Origin: Lachnospiraceae bacterium UBA7188
Lineage (GTDB): Bacteria; Bacillota; Clostridia; Lachnospirales; Lachnospiraceae
Length of the DNA: 21,168 nt
NCBI GenBank assembly: GCA_002490995.1
Contig: DKVC01000044.1
Location: 1-21,168 of the forward strand
Direction: 5' to 3'
The stretch's first letter is position 1, and every line of letters starts with the position of its first letter. Of the stretch, positions 21,086 to 21,168 are shown in pieces. The position numbers and the translations under genes are program-made. A model generated the notes under the pieces. It made no database searches. It saw only the letters and a list, made by a program, of their open reading frames with translations, and was not told the origin of the DNA.

Positions 21086-21168
21086 TTAGGAATTGTCGGA
21101 AAATAACTGATACAACTTCCTTAGGGGAAAGCCCTGAAATATACGGAAAACGGCTCTAAACTCGTATC
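21086..21168 (+). repeat. Palindromic hairpin element, copy 3 (cut by window end)
   Basis: The left end TTAGGAATTGTCGGAAAATAAC is the same as in copy 1. The stem tip then reads TGATAC instead of TGCTGCA. Interior similarity continues (AAAGCCCTGAAATA, CTAAAC). The last five bases in the window, GTATC (21164-21168), begin the complementary right arm, at the same offset (78 versus 77) as in copy 1. It lies upstream of the prs promoter. Confidence 0.75.

Noticed and set aside
1..21168. tRNA, rRNA or riboswitch genes
   Set aside because: No cloverleaf with a TTCRA-type T-loop, no rRNA-like sequence and no recognisable riboswitch core was found by eye; a covariance search was not possible.

Overview
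The window reads as a chromosomal segment of a spore-forming member of the Bacillota, most likely a Lachnospiraceae-type Clostridia. The reasons are inference from gene content: yqfC and yqfD sporulation genes, a LysM/GH18 spore-cortex-type hydrolase, strong GGAGG-type ribosome binding sites, a VanR/VanS-like two-component system, and moderately GC-rich codon use. No phage, transposase, CRISPR, rRNA or tRNA was seen. All but two genes lie on the + strand.

Layout. 1-1192 is the C-terminal part of a RecD2-type helicase, cut by the window edge. 1422-1613 (-) is a small BFD-like [2Fe-2S] protein. 1614-1951 is a gene-free divergent region holding two palindromic repeats. 1952-2590 is endonuclease III (nth). 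2732-3868 is a LysM-GH18 hydrolase, followed by an AT-richer Uma2-type nuclease gene (3886-4386) and pyrimidine-nucleoside phosphorylase (4409-5713). 5951-9137 is the compact block yqfC-yqfD-phoH-ybeY (sporulation plus RNA metabolism). 9135-9360 is a repeat-rich gap (one palindromic element and a 41-bp tandem repeat). Then come a MATE/SpoVB-like flippase (9363-10952), a membrane-anchored possible BofC-like protein (11061-11792), two overlapping flavoprotein genes (11917-14905), pgeF (15035-15925), a response regulator and a large six-TM histidine kinase (15962-19675), and on the - strand a long ribose-phosphate pyrophosphokinase (19802-20995).

The most interesting structure is non-coding. A family of about 104-106-bp hairpin elements occurs at 1224-1329, 1826-1929, 9135-9240 (inverted) and 21086-end, with two internally deleted remnants at 1803-1826 and 11789-11827. 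All share outer arms of the form AGGAA-N-TGT / ACA-N-TTCC, a roughly 4-nt mismatched patch, an inner stem that begins AAATAA, and a loop of about 48-50 nt. The tip of the inner stem differs between copies (CTGCTGCA, ATTTGCA, CTGATAC), yet in each copy the opposite arm changes to match, as far as the window shows it. This points to selection on, or recent generation of, secondary structure. Two copies overlap the stop codon of the preceding gene. Other repeats are a 41-bp tandem repeat carrying the flippase ribosome-binding region, GCATTCCA iterations between the regulator and kinase genes, and an 18-bp in-frame array in the kinase sensor domain.
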